DNA from: Plasmodiophora brassicae
Taxonomy: Eukaryota; Endomyxa: Phytomyxea; Phytomyxea; Plasmodiophorida
DNA length: 64,000 nucleotides
NCBI GenBank assembly: GCA_036867785.1
Contig: CP145424.1
Span: 434,001 to 498,000, forward strand
Direction: 5' to 3'
Made by a program: the position numbers and the translations under genes. Numbering within the stretch: the first letter of the stretch is position 1; the number at the start of each line of letters is the position of its first letter. The notes beneath the pieces were generated by a model. It was not told the DNA's origin and ran no database searches. It saw only the letters and a program-made list of their open reading frames with translations. This document shows positions 54,422 to 64,000 of this stretch, one piece after another.

Positions 54422-56463
54422 CTATAGCGAGTTCGGCCGCCCGACGACACTGCCCGCATTGACTTTTCTGCCTTTGGTGGGCGCAGAGACCCTTGCCACC
54501 ACAGGCGTTGCACCGGTATTTATTCTTGTTGTGCTTGCAAATGCTGCTTCCTCGACACTCCAGGCAGTGTGCCTCCGTCGGGCGTGCGGACAAATGCCTT
54601 TCCCTCCACAATCTCCGCATTTGTAGGTCTGTCTTCGATGCACACAGGTGCTGGGACCGCCACACATCGTGCAATCCCATTTCCGTCGTCCATGCGGTTC
54701 ACAGAACTTGTGCGGACTGCAGATCTTGCAGTTATAAGGTGCCTTTCGCCCATGCTCACATTTCTCACCGGGACGTCGGGGTCGACTCCCATGAGGTTTC
54801 GGCAGCCCTTGCTGCAAGTACTGTAAACCGCTCATGCTGATAGATTCTTCAGTGGTACCTTGAGCCCGCACTGGTTCAGTTGGGAACGGGACAGCAGTGC
54901 AGCGGTCGTAGCTGGATGCAGGGAGCGACTGCAGGGAAGGGGGTTCGCTTATCCCATTGAGGGTGCCGTAGCCGCCTTCACGAATCTGAGCCGGATTCAG
55001 TTCAGCCGGAAGGAACATATTCCAGGCGTATTGGTCGGCGCCGACTTGATTCTGCAAGCACTGCATCGATTGCAAGACAATGCAGTCAGCTGCGGAAACC
55101 ACATTGGAAGGCGCCGTTTCCGTCCAGTGTCCACTGTGCGATCCCTGTAAAACTAGAGAGGACAGGGGACAGCAGTCGGCATCGTCGGAGATACGTGCCA
55201 CGGCGGGGGAACGAGAGGCGATACGAGAGGTGTCTATGGAGTGAGTATCAATGGGAGTGTCCCCGATGGCGTAAGCCGGCCATGTGCTCAGAGCGGTGTC
55301 AGGTGGTATAACTTGGTGCGACTGTAACCCAATTTGAATGGAGCCGATTGGAGAGTGAAAAGCATTGGGGAAATGCCCTTCAGAGTTGATAAAAGATAGC
55401 AGATCGATACCAGAAAGGACGGATGACACCCCTGGCACATCATTCCCGATGCTGGAGACGACATTGCCAGCAGGAGATGTTGACCAGACGCCATGTTCGC
55501 CATGCCAGGGGTGTACCGAAAGATGAACGTCAGTGGGAGGGCACAGCTCGTTGGAGTTAAAAGGAGAGGGAACCTGTTCATATGCATGGGCGGATGGCAA
55601 GGGGAAATGCCCTTCAGAGTCGATAAAAGTGGGCAGATCCATATCAGAAAGGACGGATGATATATACCCCTGGCACATCATTTCCGATGCTGGAGGCGTC
55701 GACATTGCCAGGGGGAGATGTTGACCAGAGGCCATGTTCGTCATACCAGGGGTCTACCGAAAAATGAACGTCAGTGGGAGGACACGCGTTGGAGTTAAAA
55801 GGAGAGGGAAATTCTTCATCTGCACGGGCGGATGGCAATAATGGCACACTGATTGGTGACGATAGCACGTTTCCGTTGCTAGTTTCGCCATCGACAGCTG
55901 ACGGAACGCCATAGCAGATTACACGGTCGCTTGAGAGAAGGTCTGGACAGTGCCGCGGCAGGTATTCACAAGAGGGCGACTGCTCCAACACGATTTGGTC
56001 AGCTTCAGGTTGCGGGTCGGCTGGAATAATTTGGTTGTGGATAATTGATTCAGGATGCCAGGCGTGGACGTTGCCGACAGAAATCTCCACGTTATCGCCA
56101 AGTGGTCTCCAATCGGATACCGCTCCTAATGCCGCCTGGTACTGAGCGCTTCCGTCGATGACGTCGTCATCGGTGGCTGAATGGGCTTGTAGAAAAGTAC
56201 GATCACCGAGGTCTATATGGACGGCCACATGTTGTCAGGTAGGAGGCAAACAATGAACGTACACAGCGTCACTGACGGTGCAATATGATGGAGTTGAGCG
56301 ATACGTCAGACTGGGTCCAGCTGACGTCTGCTGTCGGAGCCAGCGAGCATTCAGCACCGGTACCTGCACCGAGATGGGAATCCCTCTGCGATATCACCGG
56401 TGTCACAAACGTCAGCTGGCATGCCACCAGGACGACTGCAAGTGTCGTTGCCCACGATGTCAT
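54422..56463 (-). pseudogene. Zinc-repeat family copy 3, two frameshifts
   Basis: Exon 1 is 56463-56277 (signal-peptide-like MTSWATTLAVVLVACQLTF), the intron is 56276-56213 (64 nt, same sites as the intact copy), and exon 2 runs from 56212 to 54422. It follows the 9807-11574 gene throughout and has an extra internal duplication of about 75 codons (WSTSPxGNV, SIGNDVPG, SEGHFP blocks twice). A 4-nt insertion near 55663 (TATAT) and a second shift near 54585, inside the zinc repeats, break the frame. The last three CxH units survive in another frame (ICKHNKNKYRCNACGGKG). Confidence 0.7.
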
Positions 56464-56608
56464 TCCACACGCGCTGATTCCAGATTTGCAAAATATAATC
56501 CGGCGCAATTCTGAGTCTGTCGGGCTGTCTCTTGGCATATTAGGGCATGTTCCATAGAGCAAGGCTGGCAGGGACATCCGGTAGGGATTCTCATTTTGCG
56601 GTTCCGGT

Positions 56609-56669
56609 TACCGGTTAACCGGTTAAGCTCCAGAGCAGGGCCGGTTAAGTGTTAACCGCGGTTAACCGG
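56609..56669. repeat. GGTTAACC-rich repeat, right of zinc-repeat copy 3
   Basis: ACCGGTTAACCGGTTAAGCTC then a spacer, GGCCGGTTAAGTG and TTAACCGCGGTTAACCGG. It is the direct-orientation partner of 54153-54202. Together they bracket about 2.4 kb containing zinc-repeat copy 3 and its promoter. Confidence 0.7.
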
Positions 56670-56858
56670 CCTCCTGAGACCTTCGGGAGACGCTCGCACT
56701 CTATAAAGTGTGCAACTGGCGCATTTCTGTGAGATCGACTGCGCTGGCAAGGTTTGCGAGAGTCAGCCGCCAACCCCTGACCGCCCCAGTAGGAGTGGCA
56801 ATGCCCAAAAGTACGTTTGTATTCCTCTACGTCATTCGGGATAATTGTCGTGCGGTGG

Positions 56859-57666
56859 ATGGAGCGGCGGCAGCCTGGGCGCCGCGTCGTGACGCCCCTG
56901 AATCGAGTGGTGGCGGATCCGCCGACGAGTCCAGGGGCGGCGGCCAGCACGAGCGTGACGTATGGGACGGTGCGAGGCGGAGGATTCACTGCAAACTGTC
57001 TGAAGCGGGTGCAGTCCAGAACGGGTTCGCTACGTTGCCATCCGCCGGGTGTTCATCGACTACCTATTCCACATTTGCCATGTACTATTGCAAACGATTA
57101 CAGTCATTTGGCCTCTGATGGTCGACTTTGTTGACTGAAGGTCCATCATCAATCCGCCGCGACCAAATTCAATGCATTGGCGTTGCTTCGAACGTTCATC
57201 AGGTCTGGTAGCGAGTAATGTGATGACGCCCAGTCACGAAGAAGTGTGGTGCAGTGCCCAGAGAGACAATGGGTCGAGGCTCCACCTGGCACGGTCCGCG
57301 TCCACGAACGTGATCATCTACGCATCGTTGATCATATCGAGCAAGGTCGGCGCGGACTAACTCTACGTTCTAGTTGGTGTCTTTCAAAGCCTCATTGTGC
57401 AGTACTTCGAGACGACGCGGTATCGGCTGTCTCAGAAAACGCTGTGGGATGACCTCGTCGCGAACCATCCAACAAAGAAAATACCGTTCTCAAAGAGTGA
57501 TCTGATCAAGGCGGAATTCGAGCTGTTGAAAGCCGTTGACTTCCATGTTGACATGCATGGACGTTCTTCGTACTTCTGGGCATCGGCAGTTGCCATGCAG
57601 TGTGAATGGCCTCTAGAAGACGTCCTCGAGGTTGGCACGTTCAGTTCAACAATGGCTAGTCGGTGA
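56859..57666 (+). CDS. Cyclin-like gene, structure unresolved, possibly broken
   Basis: An N-terminal disordered segment (MERRQPGRRVVTPLNRVVAD) is followed by pieces that resemble a cyclin box in several frames. AIRRVFIDYLFHICHVLLQ (about 57035-57090) is like the R-x3-DWL start. SIRRDQIQCIGVAS (about 57150-57190) is like the family's SRDQLQLIGVAA. VIIYASLIISSK (57320-57355) also resembles the helix with ASK. 57397-57666 reads KIPFSKSDLIKAEFELLKAV, like the segment where cyclins have E-x2-LL-x2-LDF. Introns could join some pieces, but I could not close a single frame. It may be a diverged gene or a pseudogene. 57710-57966 contains another short frame with no family match. Confidence 0.35.
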
Positions 57667-58029
57667 TCTACTGAACGACGTTTAGATTAACGAATACTTG
57701 GACGAAATGTTAAGCATTGCTGTCCTTGATCACGAAGTCGAAGACGGAAACCATATCGCGCTTGATGCGCTTGTAATCGTCTAGTGTCCTTCTTGCTGGA
57801 GCACTCCTCATACTCCGTTCAGATGCTCCAATGTGCTTTGACCATCTACGGGCGGCGTCATCATGTCGCCAGGTTCGCTGTTGAGGAAATACTTGCAGAG
57901 GCAGCTGGCCTTTCTGTGGCACAGCTTGCACTTGAGGCGCGGATAGCACTCAAGTCCATATGCTAGCTGGCTAGACCAATAGAGTGTATTGAACGATAAC
58001 TATTCTTTCCATAGTCACAGTTCAGCCAA

Positions 58030-59628
58030 TTAACTTTGGTAGCGGATGTGAACGCTGCGAGGAACCGCCTTCTCGATCTGCGTTGCACGCTCCAATTCGT
58101 TACGAGACGGGTGTCGCAAGCTGGCATCCTTCTCTCTGACGACGACCTTGACAGCACCGCCCTTCTTCGATTCCGAAATGTCGGAAATGACGATATGATG
58201 ACGATTTGGACGTTGGCGCGCTGCCTTGGCCGTCTCACTGTCCAAGATGGTCTTGCCAGATCCCGGGCCTTCTGTCGCAGGAGGCACCAAGCGGCCCTGA
58301 ATCGCCAGGTCAAATGGCGCCGGCTTGGCACGAGGCCCATGCTCGGCATGGTTGAAATCCAGCCGGTCCTCCATTGGTCGGGAAATATCAGGGCGAAGGT
58401 AGTCGTACAATGTCTTGAACGTTTTCGAGAACTCTTCCTCCAACGTCGTCAGCTCCGACTGCAGGACGGCCTTCTCCTCCTCTTCCGGGCACTTCTTCAC
58501 TTTCGCTTGCTGCAATTCAATCTGCAGACGCTGACATTGAGACGTGGACGAATACGCTCGCACGGGTCCGTTACCTGTCGCTCTAAACCGTAGTATTTAA
58601 AGAGAATTTCGTAGATCTCTTCTAGCTCCTGCACAGCTGCAGCGCGATCAGTGGGTATGCACGGAAGGCCACGAAAACAGCATGGATACCAGGATGTTCA
58701 CTGGTGAGTCCCTCACAGTCACGCTCCTTTCGGTACAGTTCAATGGCGCCTTCGACTGCCATCTCGAAATCATGATGTAGGTCCTCTGATGACACATGGT
58801 GTTCGACCCCCGGCATGCTATCAAACAGCCGCAGGTCGTACCTGGTTTCCACTGTTCCTTCTCTATCCGCTTCAGCATAAGGACCGCCTTGATACGGTCA
58901 ACATGGAATCCGAAGTTGTCGCTCAGCACCTGAATGCTCCACTTCTCCGGGTCTTGATGATGGAGCGTCCAAATGGCCTAAGGGAGAACAATGCCTGCGT
59001 TAACCCAATACATGCAGATATTGGCGACAACATACCTCCTTAATCCGCCCGGGGATGTGCCACCATTCCCAATCCTTTCCATCAAATGTGCCTACATGCG
59101 TGCACATTGACCACCCGGGATTATTACCGTCGTCCTAAGCCACCCACTTACGAGGATCAACTTGCCACTTAGTAGGATCGTTAACGCCATAGTTTTCATC
59201 GAACTCCTCGTCCTCCGGCTTCCCGATGATCGCCTTCCGCGTCTTCTTCGTCATGTCGTCCTGCACGAAACCGGCCCGCGCGAACTTGAACGTTGGCGCA
59301 TCCGACACTACTCACAGACGTTTCAGCAACAGCGTCCCTTCATCCATCCGTAACGACAGCCAGCGGTACAGCATCGGACACCGATCCGGGCCTGCAGCAG
59401 CGTGATCTTCCACGACGACAGCGCCCGCCTCATTGCCCGGGTCCCGCGCGTAAAATGGGGAACAACACCCGCCTTCACGGATTTTCCTGTCGCAGCAGCG
59501 GCTGTGTCGAGCTGCAATGCCCTGTGCAGCCCCCGCCCAGTCAGACGGAATGGATGCAGCTCCCACGTGGCGCTGCCTCCGGTTGCGACCGTCGTGCGTA
59601 ACGCAGCACCGTCGGAACTGCATCGCAC
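58030..59628 (-). CDS. Predicted mitochondrial protein resembling Bot1/mS45 (eukaryotic mitochondrial regulator)
   Basis: Exons 59628-59382, 59307-59152, 59091-59036, 58977-58842, 58785-58673, 58628-58575 and 58530-58030 close at 420 aa. Introns are 44-74 nt. The N-terminus is basic, Ser/Thr- and Arg-rich, and fits an organelle targeting peptide; Met at 59433 (MRRALSSWKITLLQ) is an alternative start. Then come FVQDDMTKKTRKAIIGKPED, FDGKDWEWWHIPGRIKE and HHQDPEKWSIQVLSDNFGF plus VDRIKAVLMLKRIEKEQW. This last pair resembles the helix-turn segment (H..P..W....LS..F.....RV.AIL.LK..E..W) of fungal Bot1/mS45 mitoribosome-associated proteins. A coiled coil (KCPEEEEKAVLQSELTTLEE) and a basic tail follow. 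The gene structure is well supported; the family name is a recollection and uncertain. Confidence 0.6.
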
Positions 59629-59759
59629 TGTGCCAGCGTGGTGGCGCTGACCAAATGCGCGAGCTGGAATAGTGCTGCTGGAGAGGCCTTCGAGTCCAAG
59701 GGTTGCTGCACAGTGTGTGTGTGTGTGTGTGTCTGTGTGTGTGACGGCGGCGTTCGGCG
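59629..59759. promoter_or_regulatory. Shared head-to-head promoter with (TG)n repeat
   Basis: 131 bp separate the start codons of the minus-strand mitochondrial gene and BBS5. It holds a TG dinucleotide repeat at about 59713-59742, interrupted once by TCTG. It must contain both promoters. Confidence 0.55.
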
Positions 59760-61136
59760 ATGGACTCGACGAATAGCGAGATCTGGCAGGATCGGCAGAT
59801 CCGCTTCGATGTGCCGTTCGCGTATGTGCTGGACAACGTGTATGATTGTCGTGGTCAACATATATCCATTTGTAGGCAGATCATGTGTCGGCCTGGAGAG
59901 GTGCACGTCGATTCGATCAATTCGGTCGAGGACACCAAAGGGAATAACGGCGAGAAGGGCGTCCTGATTGTGACCAATCTACGTCTGCTCTGGATCGCAC
60001 AGCAGAACCAAAAGACCAACCTGAGCATTGGGTACCACTGTATCATTAGTATCAACATCCGCCTGGCGCATTCTCGACTTCGGGGTTCGTCTTTTGTACT
60101 TGCACAATGGTTGCCACCAATAACCGCCTCGTTTAGGGAACACGGAAGCGCTCTACGTCATGACGAAATTCAATGGAACGCGCTTTGAGTTTATCTTCAC
60201 CAGCCTGGTTCGCCGCAGCCCTCGTTTGTTCTCCACCGTCCAGGCCGTGTTCAGGTTAGTGTTGTGTAACCGCTGCCGTACGTCTGGTTTATTGACTCTA
60301 GGTCGGCCTAGGTCATACGAAACGACGAAACTGTATCGTGACCTAAAGTTACGAGGTGCCATCATTCGCGACAAACAGCTGATCATCCTGCCGGACGAGC
60401 ACGTGTACAGCCAGGTGACCGGTGTATGGAACCTGTCTTCCGAGCAGGGCAACCTGGGCATTTTCGTCATCAGCAACGTCCGCCTGGTCTGGTTCGCCAC
60501 CATGGCCGAGAACTTCAACGTCAGCATCCCGTACATCCAGATTGTACGTCCGCCGCCTGTCGCTGGGTACGCTGCCATTTTCGTTGAATGTGTCTGCCTA
60601 CTACAGCTGGAAGTTCGCATTCGCGATTCGAAGTTCGGGAAGGCTCTCGTTCTGACCACGACGAATTCGAGTGGGGGCTATGTGCTGGGTTTCCGAATTG
60701 ACCCTCCGGAGCGGCTGCAGGAGGTGTTCCAAGAGATCTGCAGTCTGCACCAGGTGTTCTCCGAGAACCCGATCTTCGGCGTTCGTCACCAACTCGAAGA
60801 GAAGGTCGGCTGCTGTACAGAACAGGTTGCCAACATGGATGTTTAAGACAACTGACTTTTATAGGCGCTGCCACTGGACCAACTGATTGTCAAGCGCCAG
60901 GTCGACGATGTCGAGATCGTCTCCGTGTCCGATGGCGAGGACGCGTTTGGAGCATACTACGCTGACGCTGGCAAAGTCGTCGACCGTGAGCCTGGTAATC
61001 CGCCAGTTGCAACGAGGGCCAATCTGGGACCTACTTATGACATGGTTTGTCAGTTTACGATTCGTACCTTGGTCTCGCGGTCGAGAAGCCACCCGAAGGC
61101 GTCACAACAGAGCAGCTGTGGCACATCACCACTTGA
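59760..61136 (+). CDS. BBS5: BBS5, BBSome subunit
   Basis: Exons 59760-59821, 59876-60084, 60137-60254, 60312-60543, 60607-60804, 60865-60994 and 61054-61136 close at 343 aa (about 340 in animals). BBS5 has two PH-like DM16 domains that bind phosphoinositides; it is part of the BBSome, which moves membrane proteins in cilia. Visible are [139 protein letters not shown] and a C-terminus with [20 protein letters not shown]. The first intron (59822-59875, 54 nt) has no stop and keeps the frame; retained, it would insert 18 residues before QIMCRPG. Confidence 0.95.
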
Positions 61137-61382
61137 TAGAACACACGTTTGAGATACTCGCAGCACCAGCCAGACCACCATGTGCAATACCCTATTCGGA
61201 CTTCCCATGCCCAAACTGGTGTAGAGCGAGAAGCATCGCATGTCGTGACGCGACGTAGCAGAACGATTAGATCACTTTGGGACAATGTGAACTTGTGTAT
61301 TGCATGGAACGGGCATCCAGCAACCCAAGAACAGGAAGACAGTACAAAGGAAAGATCGACAGGACTGATGCACGCGTAGCGC
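61137..61382. other. Short gap between convergent BBS5 and alpha-tubulin
   Basis: This is 3' flank of both genes. No gene or repeat was seen. Confidence 0.5.
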
Positions 61383-62741
61383 TCAGTACTCGTCGCCCTC
61401 ATCACCCTCAGCGTCGTCGTCAGCGCTCTCCTGGGCGACTTCTTCGTAGTCCTTCTCCATGGCGGCCAAGTCCTCACGGGCCTCGGAGAACTCACCTTCC
61501 TCCATACCCTCACCGACGTACCAGTGGACGAAGGCACGCTTGGCGTACATCAGGTCGAACTTGTGGTCCATGCGGCCCATGACTTCGGCGATGGCCGTCG
61601 TGTTGGAGATCATCAGGACCGAGCGCTGCACCTTGGCAAGGTCGCCACCCGGAACGACGGTCGGCGGCTGGTAGTTGATGCCGACCTTGAAACCGGTCGG
61701 GCACCAGTCGACGAAGCGGATCGTGCGCTTCGTCTTGACCGTGCCGATGGCCGCGTTGACATCCTTGGGGACGACGTCACCACGGTACATCATGCAGCAG
61801 GCCATGTACTTGCCGTGACGCGGGTCACACTTGACCATCTGGTTCGCTGGCTCGAAGACCGAGTTCGTGATCTCGGCGACGGACAGCTGCTCGTGGTACG
61901 CGATCTCAGCGCTGATGACAGGGGCAAGCGCGCACAGCGGGAAGTGGATACGCGGGTAGGGCACCAGGTTGGTCTGGAACTCCGTCAGGTCGACGTTCAG
62001 GGCACCGTCGAAACGGAGCGACGCCGTGACAGACGAAATGCACTGCGCGATCAGACGGTTCAGGTTCGTGTACGTCGGGCGCTCAATGCCGAGGTTGCGA
62101 CGGCAGATGTCGTACAGGGCCTCGTTGTCGACCATGAACGCGACATCGGAGTGCTCCATCATGGCGTGGGCGCACAGAACCGAGTTGTACGGCTCGACGA
62201 CGGCCGTGGAGACCTGCGGCGACGGGTAGACGGCGAACTCGATCTTGGACTTCTTGCCGTAGTCGACCGACAGACGCTCGAGCAGCAGCGAACCGAAACC
62301 ACTGCCGGTACCACCACCGAAGGCGTGGAAGATCATGAAGCCCTGCAGACCCGTGCAGTTGTCGGCCAGCTTGCGCAGGCGGTCGAGAACGAGGTCGATG
62401 ACTTCCTTGCCGATCGTGTAGTGACCACGGGCGTAGTTGTTGGCGGCGTCCTCCTTGCCGCTGATCAACTGCTCCGGGTGGAACAGCTGACGGTACGTGC
62501 CCGTGCGGACCTCATCGACGACGGTCGGCTCGAGGTCGACCATGACCGTACGCGGGACGTGCTTGCCGGCACCGGTCTCGGAGAAGAACGTGTTGAACGC
62601 GTCATCGCCACCGCCGATCGTCTTGTCCGACGGCATCTGCCCATCGGGCTGGATGCCGTGCTCGAGGCAGAACAGCTCCCAGCAGGCGTTACCGGTCTGG
62701 ACACCGGCCTGGCCGATGTGGATCGTGATGCACTCACGCAT
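61383..62741 (-). CDS. TUBA: Alpha-tubulin
   Basis: Intronless, 452 aa, full length. [20 protein letters not shown] at the start is the MREC autoregulation tetrapeptide and GTP-loop entry. Lys-40 lies in [14 protein letters not shown], the site acetylated in stable ciliary microtubules. [20 protein letters not shown] is the tubulin signature. The C-terminal tail is acidic and ends in Tyr (EGDEGDEY), so it can undergo detyrosination. It is very highly conserved, with strong codon bias towards C-ending codons, expected of a highly expressed gene. It polymerises with beta-tubulin into cytoplasmic, spindle and ciliary microtubules. It is convergent with BBS5, and the ciliary genes IFT54 and BBS5 are near, though this may be chance. 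Confidence 0.98.
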   Translation of the reverse strand: MRECITIHIGQAGVQTGNACWELFCLEHGIQPDGQMPSDKTIGGGDDAFNTFFSETGAGKHVPRTVMVDLEPTVVDEVRTGTYRQLFHPEQLISGKEDAANNYARGHYTIGKEVIDLVLDRLRKLADNCTGLQGFMIFHAFGGGTGSGFGSLLLERLSVDYGKKSKIEFAVYPSPQVSTAVVEPYNSVLCAHAMMEHSDVAFMVDNEALYDICRRNLGIERPTYTNLNRLIAQCISSVTASLRFDGALNVDLTEFQTNLVPYPRIHFPLCALAPVISAEIAYHEQLSVAEITNSVFEPANQMVKCDPRHGKYMACCMMYRGDVVPKDVNAAIGTVKTKRTIRFVDWCPTGFKVGINYQPPTVVPGGDLAKVQRSVLMISNTTAIAEVMGRMDHKFDLMYAKRAFVHWYVGEGMEEGEFSEAREDLAAMEKDYEEVAQESADDDAEGDEGDEY

Positions 62742-62889
62742 GGTGGCGGTCGACGAGGAACGGAAGCGACGCTAGGTGCCGGGTCCGATCGTAGCGATCT
62801 GTGCGGTGGAGCGAGGCGAGCGGACGGGCGCTGACACACGCGCACCCAAACACACAAAAACGCAAATGATGCGGCCAGTCACAGATTCC

Positions 62890-63480
62890 CCCGCCACGGG
62901 GGGTGCGAGCGCGCGCGCGCGCTCCCGGGGTACGGTACCACCCGCGGTCGCATGTCCGAGCTCGGATTCGCTGGCGTCCCCAACCCCCTGCCAACACCCT
63001 TGCTGACTCCCTGTGCGCCCGCTGATTTTTTCCGGGGGCGCCGCGGCCGCGCACTCGCCCCCTTGGAGATCCGGACGGGGAGGCGATGGCGCCCTGGAAC
63101 AGGCCGACGAGGGCGGCGATGCGCTCGGAGAGCTGCCCGTCCATGGCGATGGTAAAGTGGCAGCCGTCGAACAGGGCCTGCAGCACGGCGATGACATGAG
63201 CGGGTACGCCTCGTCTCCGCAGCTTCGAGTACACGTGGACGCGGCGGGCGCTGTCGTACGCCTTCCTCATGTCGAGGAGGACCTCGATCAGGGGCTTGCG
63301 ACGCGACCACCCATACGGCTTCCGGGACGCCGATCCCTCGCCGGGACCCGAACTGCAGGTAGTGCATCTGGAGCCACCCCTTCAGGTGCATGTACGTGAT
63401 CAGACACGTCTCATACGCCTTCCTGAGGTGGGACTGCAGCGCGATGCCGTGCCAGTTGGACGGGTCAGCCGGCTCGGTGT
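62890..63480 (-). mobile_element. Non-LTR retrotransposon (LINE) reverse-transcriptase fragment, minus orientation
   Basis: Translation on the minus strand gives RT motifs: ALVVPVHKRNTEPADPSNW and GIALQSHLRKAYETCL (near 63480-63400), YLQFGSRRGIGVPEAVWV, DMRKAYDSARRVHVYSKLRR (motif A with the first catalytic Asp) and GLFQGAIASP (the G-x-x-QG-x3-SP motif). The YxDD motif is not present, and neither endonuclease nor 3' end is seen. It therefore represents only the middle of RT, cut off near 63050. The frame shifts near 63310. The domain order and motif style are those of LINEs. Confidence 0.65.
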
Positions 63481-63910
63481 TGCGCTTGTGGACGGGCACA
63501 ACGAGCGCCGACCGCCATTCAGACGGCACGAGCTGCAGTCCCACCTCAGGAAGGCGTACCAGACGTGCCTCATCACGTACATGCACCTGAAGGGGTGGCT
63601 CTAGATGCACTACCTGCAGTTCGGGTCCCGGCGAGGGATCGGCGTCCCGGAAGCCGTATGGGTGGCGGACGAGCTCACCGCCCACTGGGCGTCGCGTCGC
63701 AAGCCCCTGATCGAGGTCCTCCTCGACATGAGGAAGGTGTACCACAGCGCCCGCCGCGTCCACGTGTACTCGAAGCTGCGGAGACGAGGCGTACCCGCTC
63801 ATGTCATCGCCGTGCTGCAGGCCCTGTTCGACGGTTGCCACTTTATCATCGCCATGGACGGGCAGCTCTCCGAGCGCATCGCCGCTCTCGTCGGCCTGTT
63901 CCAGACCCTT
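63060..63910. repeat. Fold-back formed by two LINE fragments
   Basis: Inverted repeat with arms of about 410 bp and almost no spacer, centred near 63485. It has the same architecture as the fold-back at 3414-4178. Arm divergence shows it is not a simple perfect-copy artefact, unless two genomic copies were joined. Confidence 0.75.
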
Positions 63911-63990
63911 CTGCCTCGCGGGCATCTTTCCGCTCCATATCGACAAGGTTTCCCTAGACAGTATGCTGCGAACAGATGCGATGTGATCAT
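63480..63990 (+). mobile_element. Same LINE fragment in plus orientation (fold-back arm)
   Basis: Plus-strand sequence repeats the neighbouring fragment in reverse: YLQFGSRRGIGVPEAVWVAD, LLDMRKVYHSARRVHVYSKL, GVPAHVIAVLQALFDGC, then MDGQLSERIAALVGLFQ. The two arms (about 63060-63470 and 63500-63910) meet head to head at about 63485 and differ at scattered bases and small gaps. The right end leaves similarity at about 63905. There is no full element and no target duplication is visible. Confidence 0.65.
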
Positions 63991-64000
63991 TCGCTACCGA

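Noticed and set aside
61524-62834. 436-codon plus-strand frame opposite alpha-tubulin
   Set aside because: It is antisense shadow of a strongly codon-biased gene.
1-64000. CRISPR arrays, bacterial operons, Shine-Dalgarno sites
   Set aside because: Spliceosomal introns throughout and ciliary genes show a nuclear eukaryotic genome; no regularly spaced repeat array was seen.

Overview
The window is nuclear DNA of a flagellated unicellular eukaryote. Genes are dense and on both strands. Most are split by very short GT-AG introns, usually 48-65 nt, often with a CTRAY-like branch site just before the acceptor. The standard code is used and coding DNA is GC-rich. Alpha-tubulin, BBS5 and IFT54 show it builds cilia. 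The animal-like MTR4, ECM29 and BBS5 and two DUF4470 proteins suggest an opisthokont or close relative (choanoflagellate or chytrid grade). That placement is inference; no rRNA or other marker is present.

Layout. 1-1096: broken copy of a secreted-type, CxH-zinc-repeat gene family. 1235-1690: local duplication. 1950-4700: remnants of a CACTA-like DNA transposon, including a large fold-back. 5346-8945: single-exon 1199-aa dehydrogenase/aminotransferase/kinase-like fusion, a candidate transfer from bacteria. 9807-11574: intact member of the zinc-repeat family. 11658-12490: tyrosine-recombinase fossil. 12633-16419: MTR4, the exosome RNA helicase, 14 exons. 16438-23253: ECM29 proteasome adaptor, minus strand. 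24463-30702: two tandem TPR-DUF4470 genes. 30847-32837: IFT54 with a doubled CH domain. 33136-33560: small mitoribosomal mS38-like gene.

33704-54130 is the most unusual part. It holds three secreted proteins with a phage-tail-collar fold, two near-identical seven-pass membrane proteins with a PA-like ectodomain, and four copies (two whole, one frameshifted, one fragment) of a large membrane-protein family I do not recognise. A module [collar exons + 7TM + large membrane protein] was duplicated (35.3-38.5 kb against 42.6-46.1 kb). The large membrane gene with its 5' flank was duplicated again (38.5-42.3 against 50.7-54.1 kb). A 348-bp MITE sits in one copy, and the other copy preserves the empty site. 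All these genes encode predicted secreted or surface products, so the locus looks like a fast-evolving cell-surface gene cluster.

54153-56669: a second broken zinc-repeat copy between direct GGTTAACC-rich repeats. 56859-57666: degraded or poorly resolved cyclin-like gene. 58030-59628: mitochondrial Bot1/mS45-like protein, head to head with BBS5 (59760-61136). 61383-62741: alpha-tubulin. 63000-64000: folded-back fragment of a non-LTR retrotransposon.

Intron boundaries were worked out by hand from splice motifs, protein conservation and reading-frame closure. For MTR4, IFT54, BBS5, the collar genes, the large membrane family and the mitochondrial gene, the summed exons close in frame.
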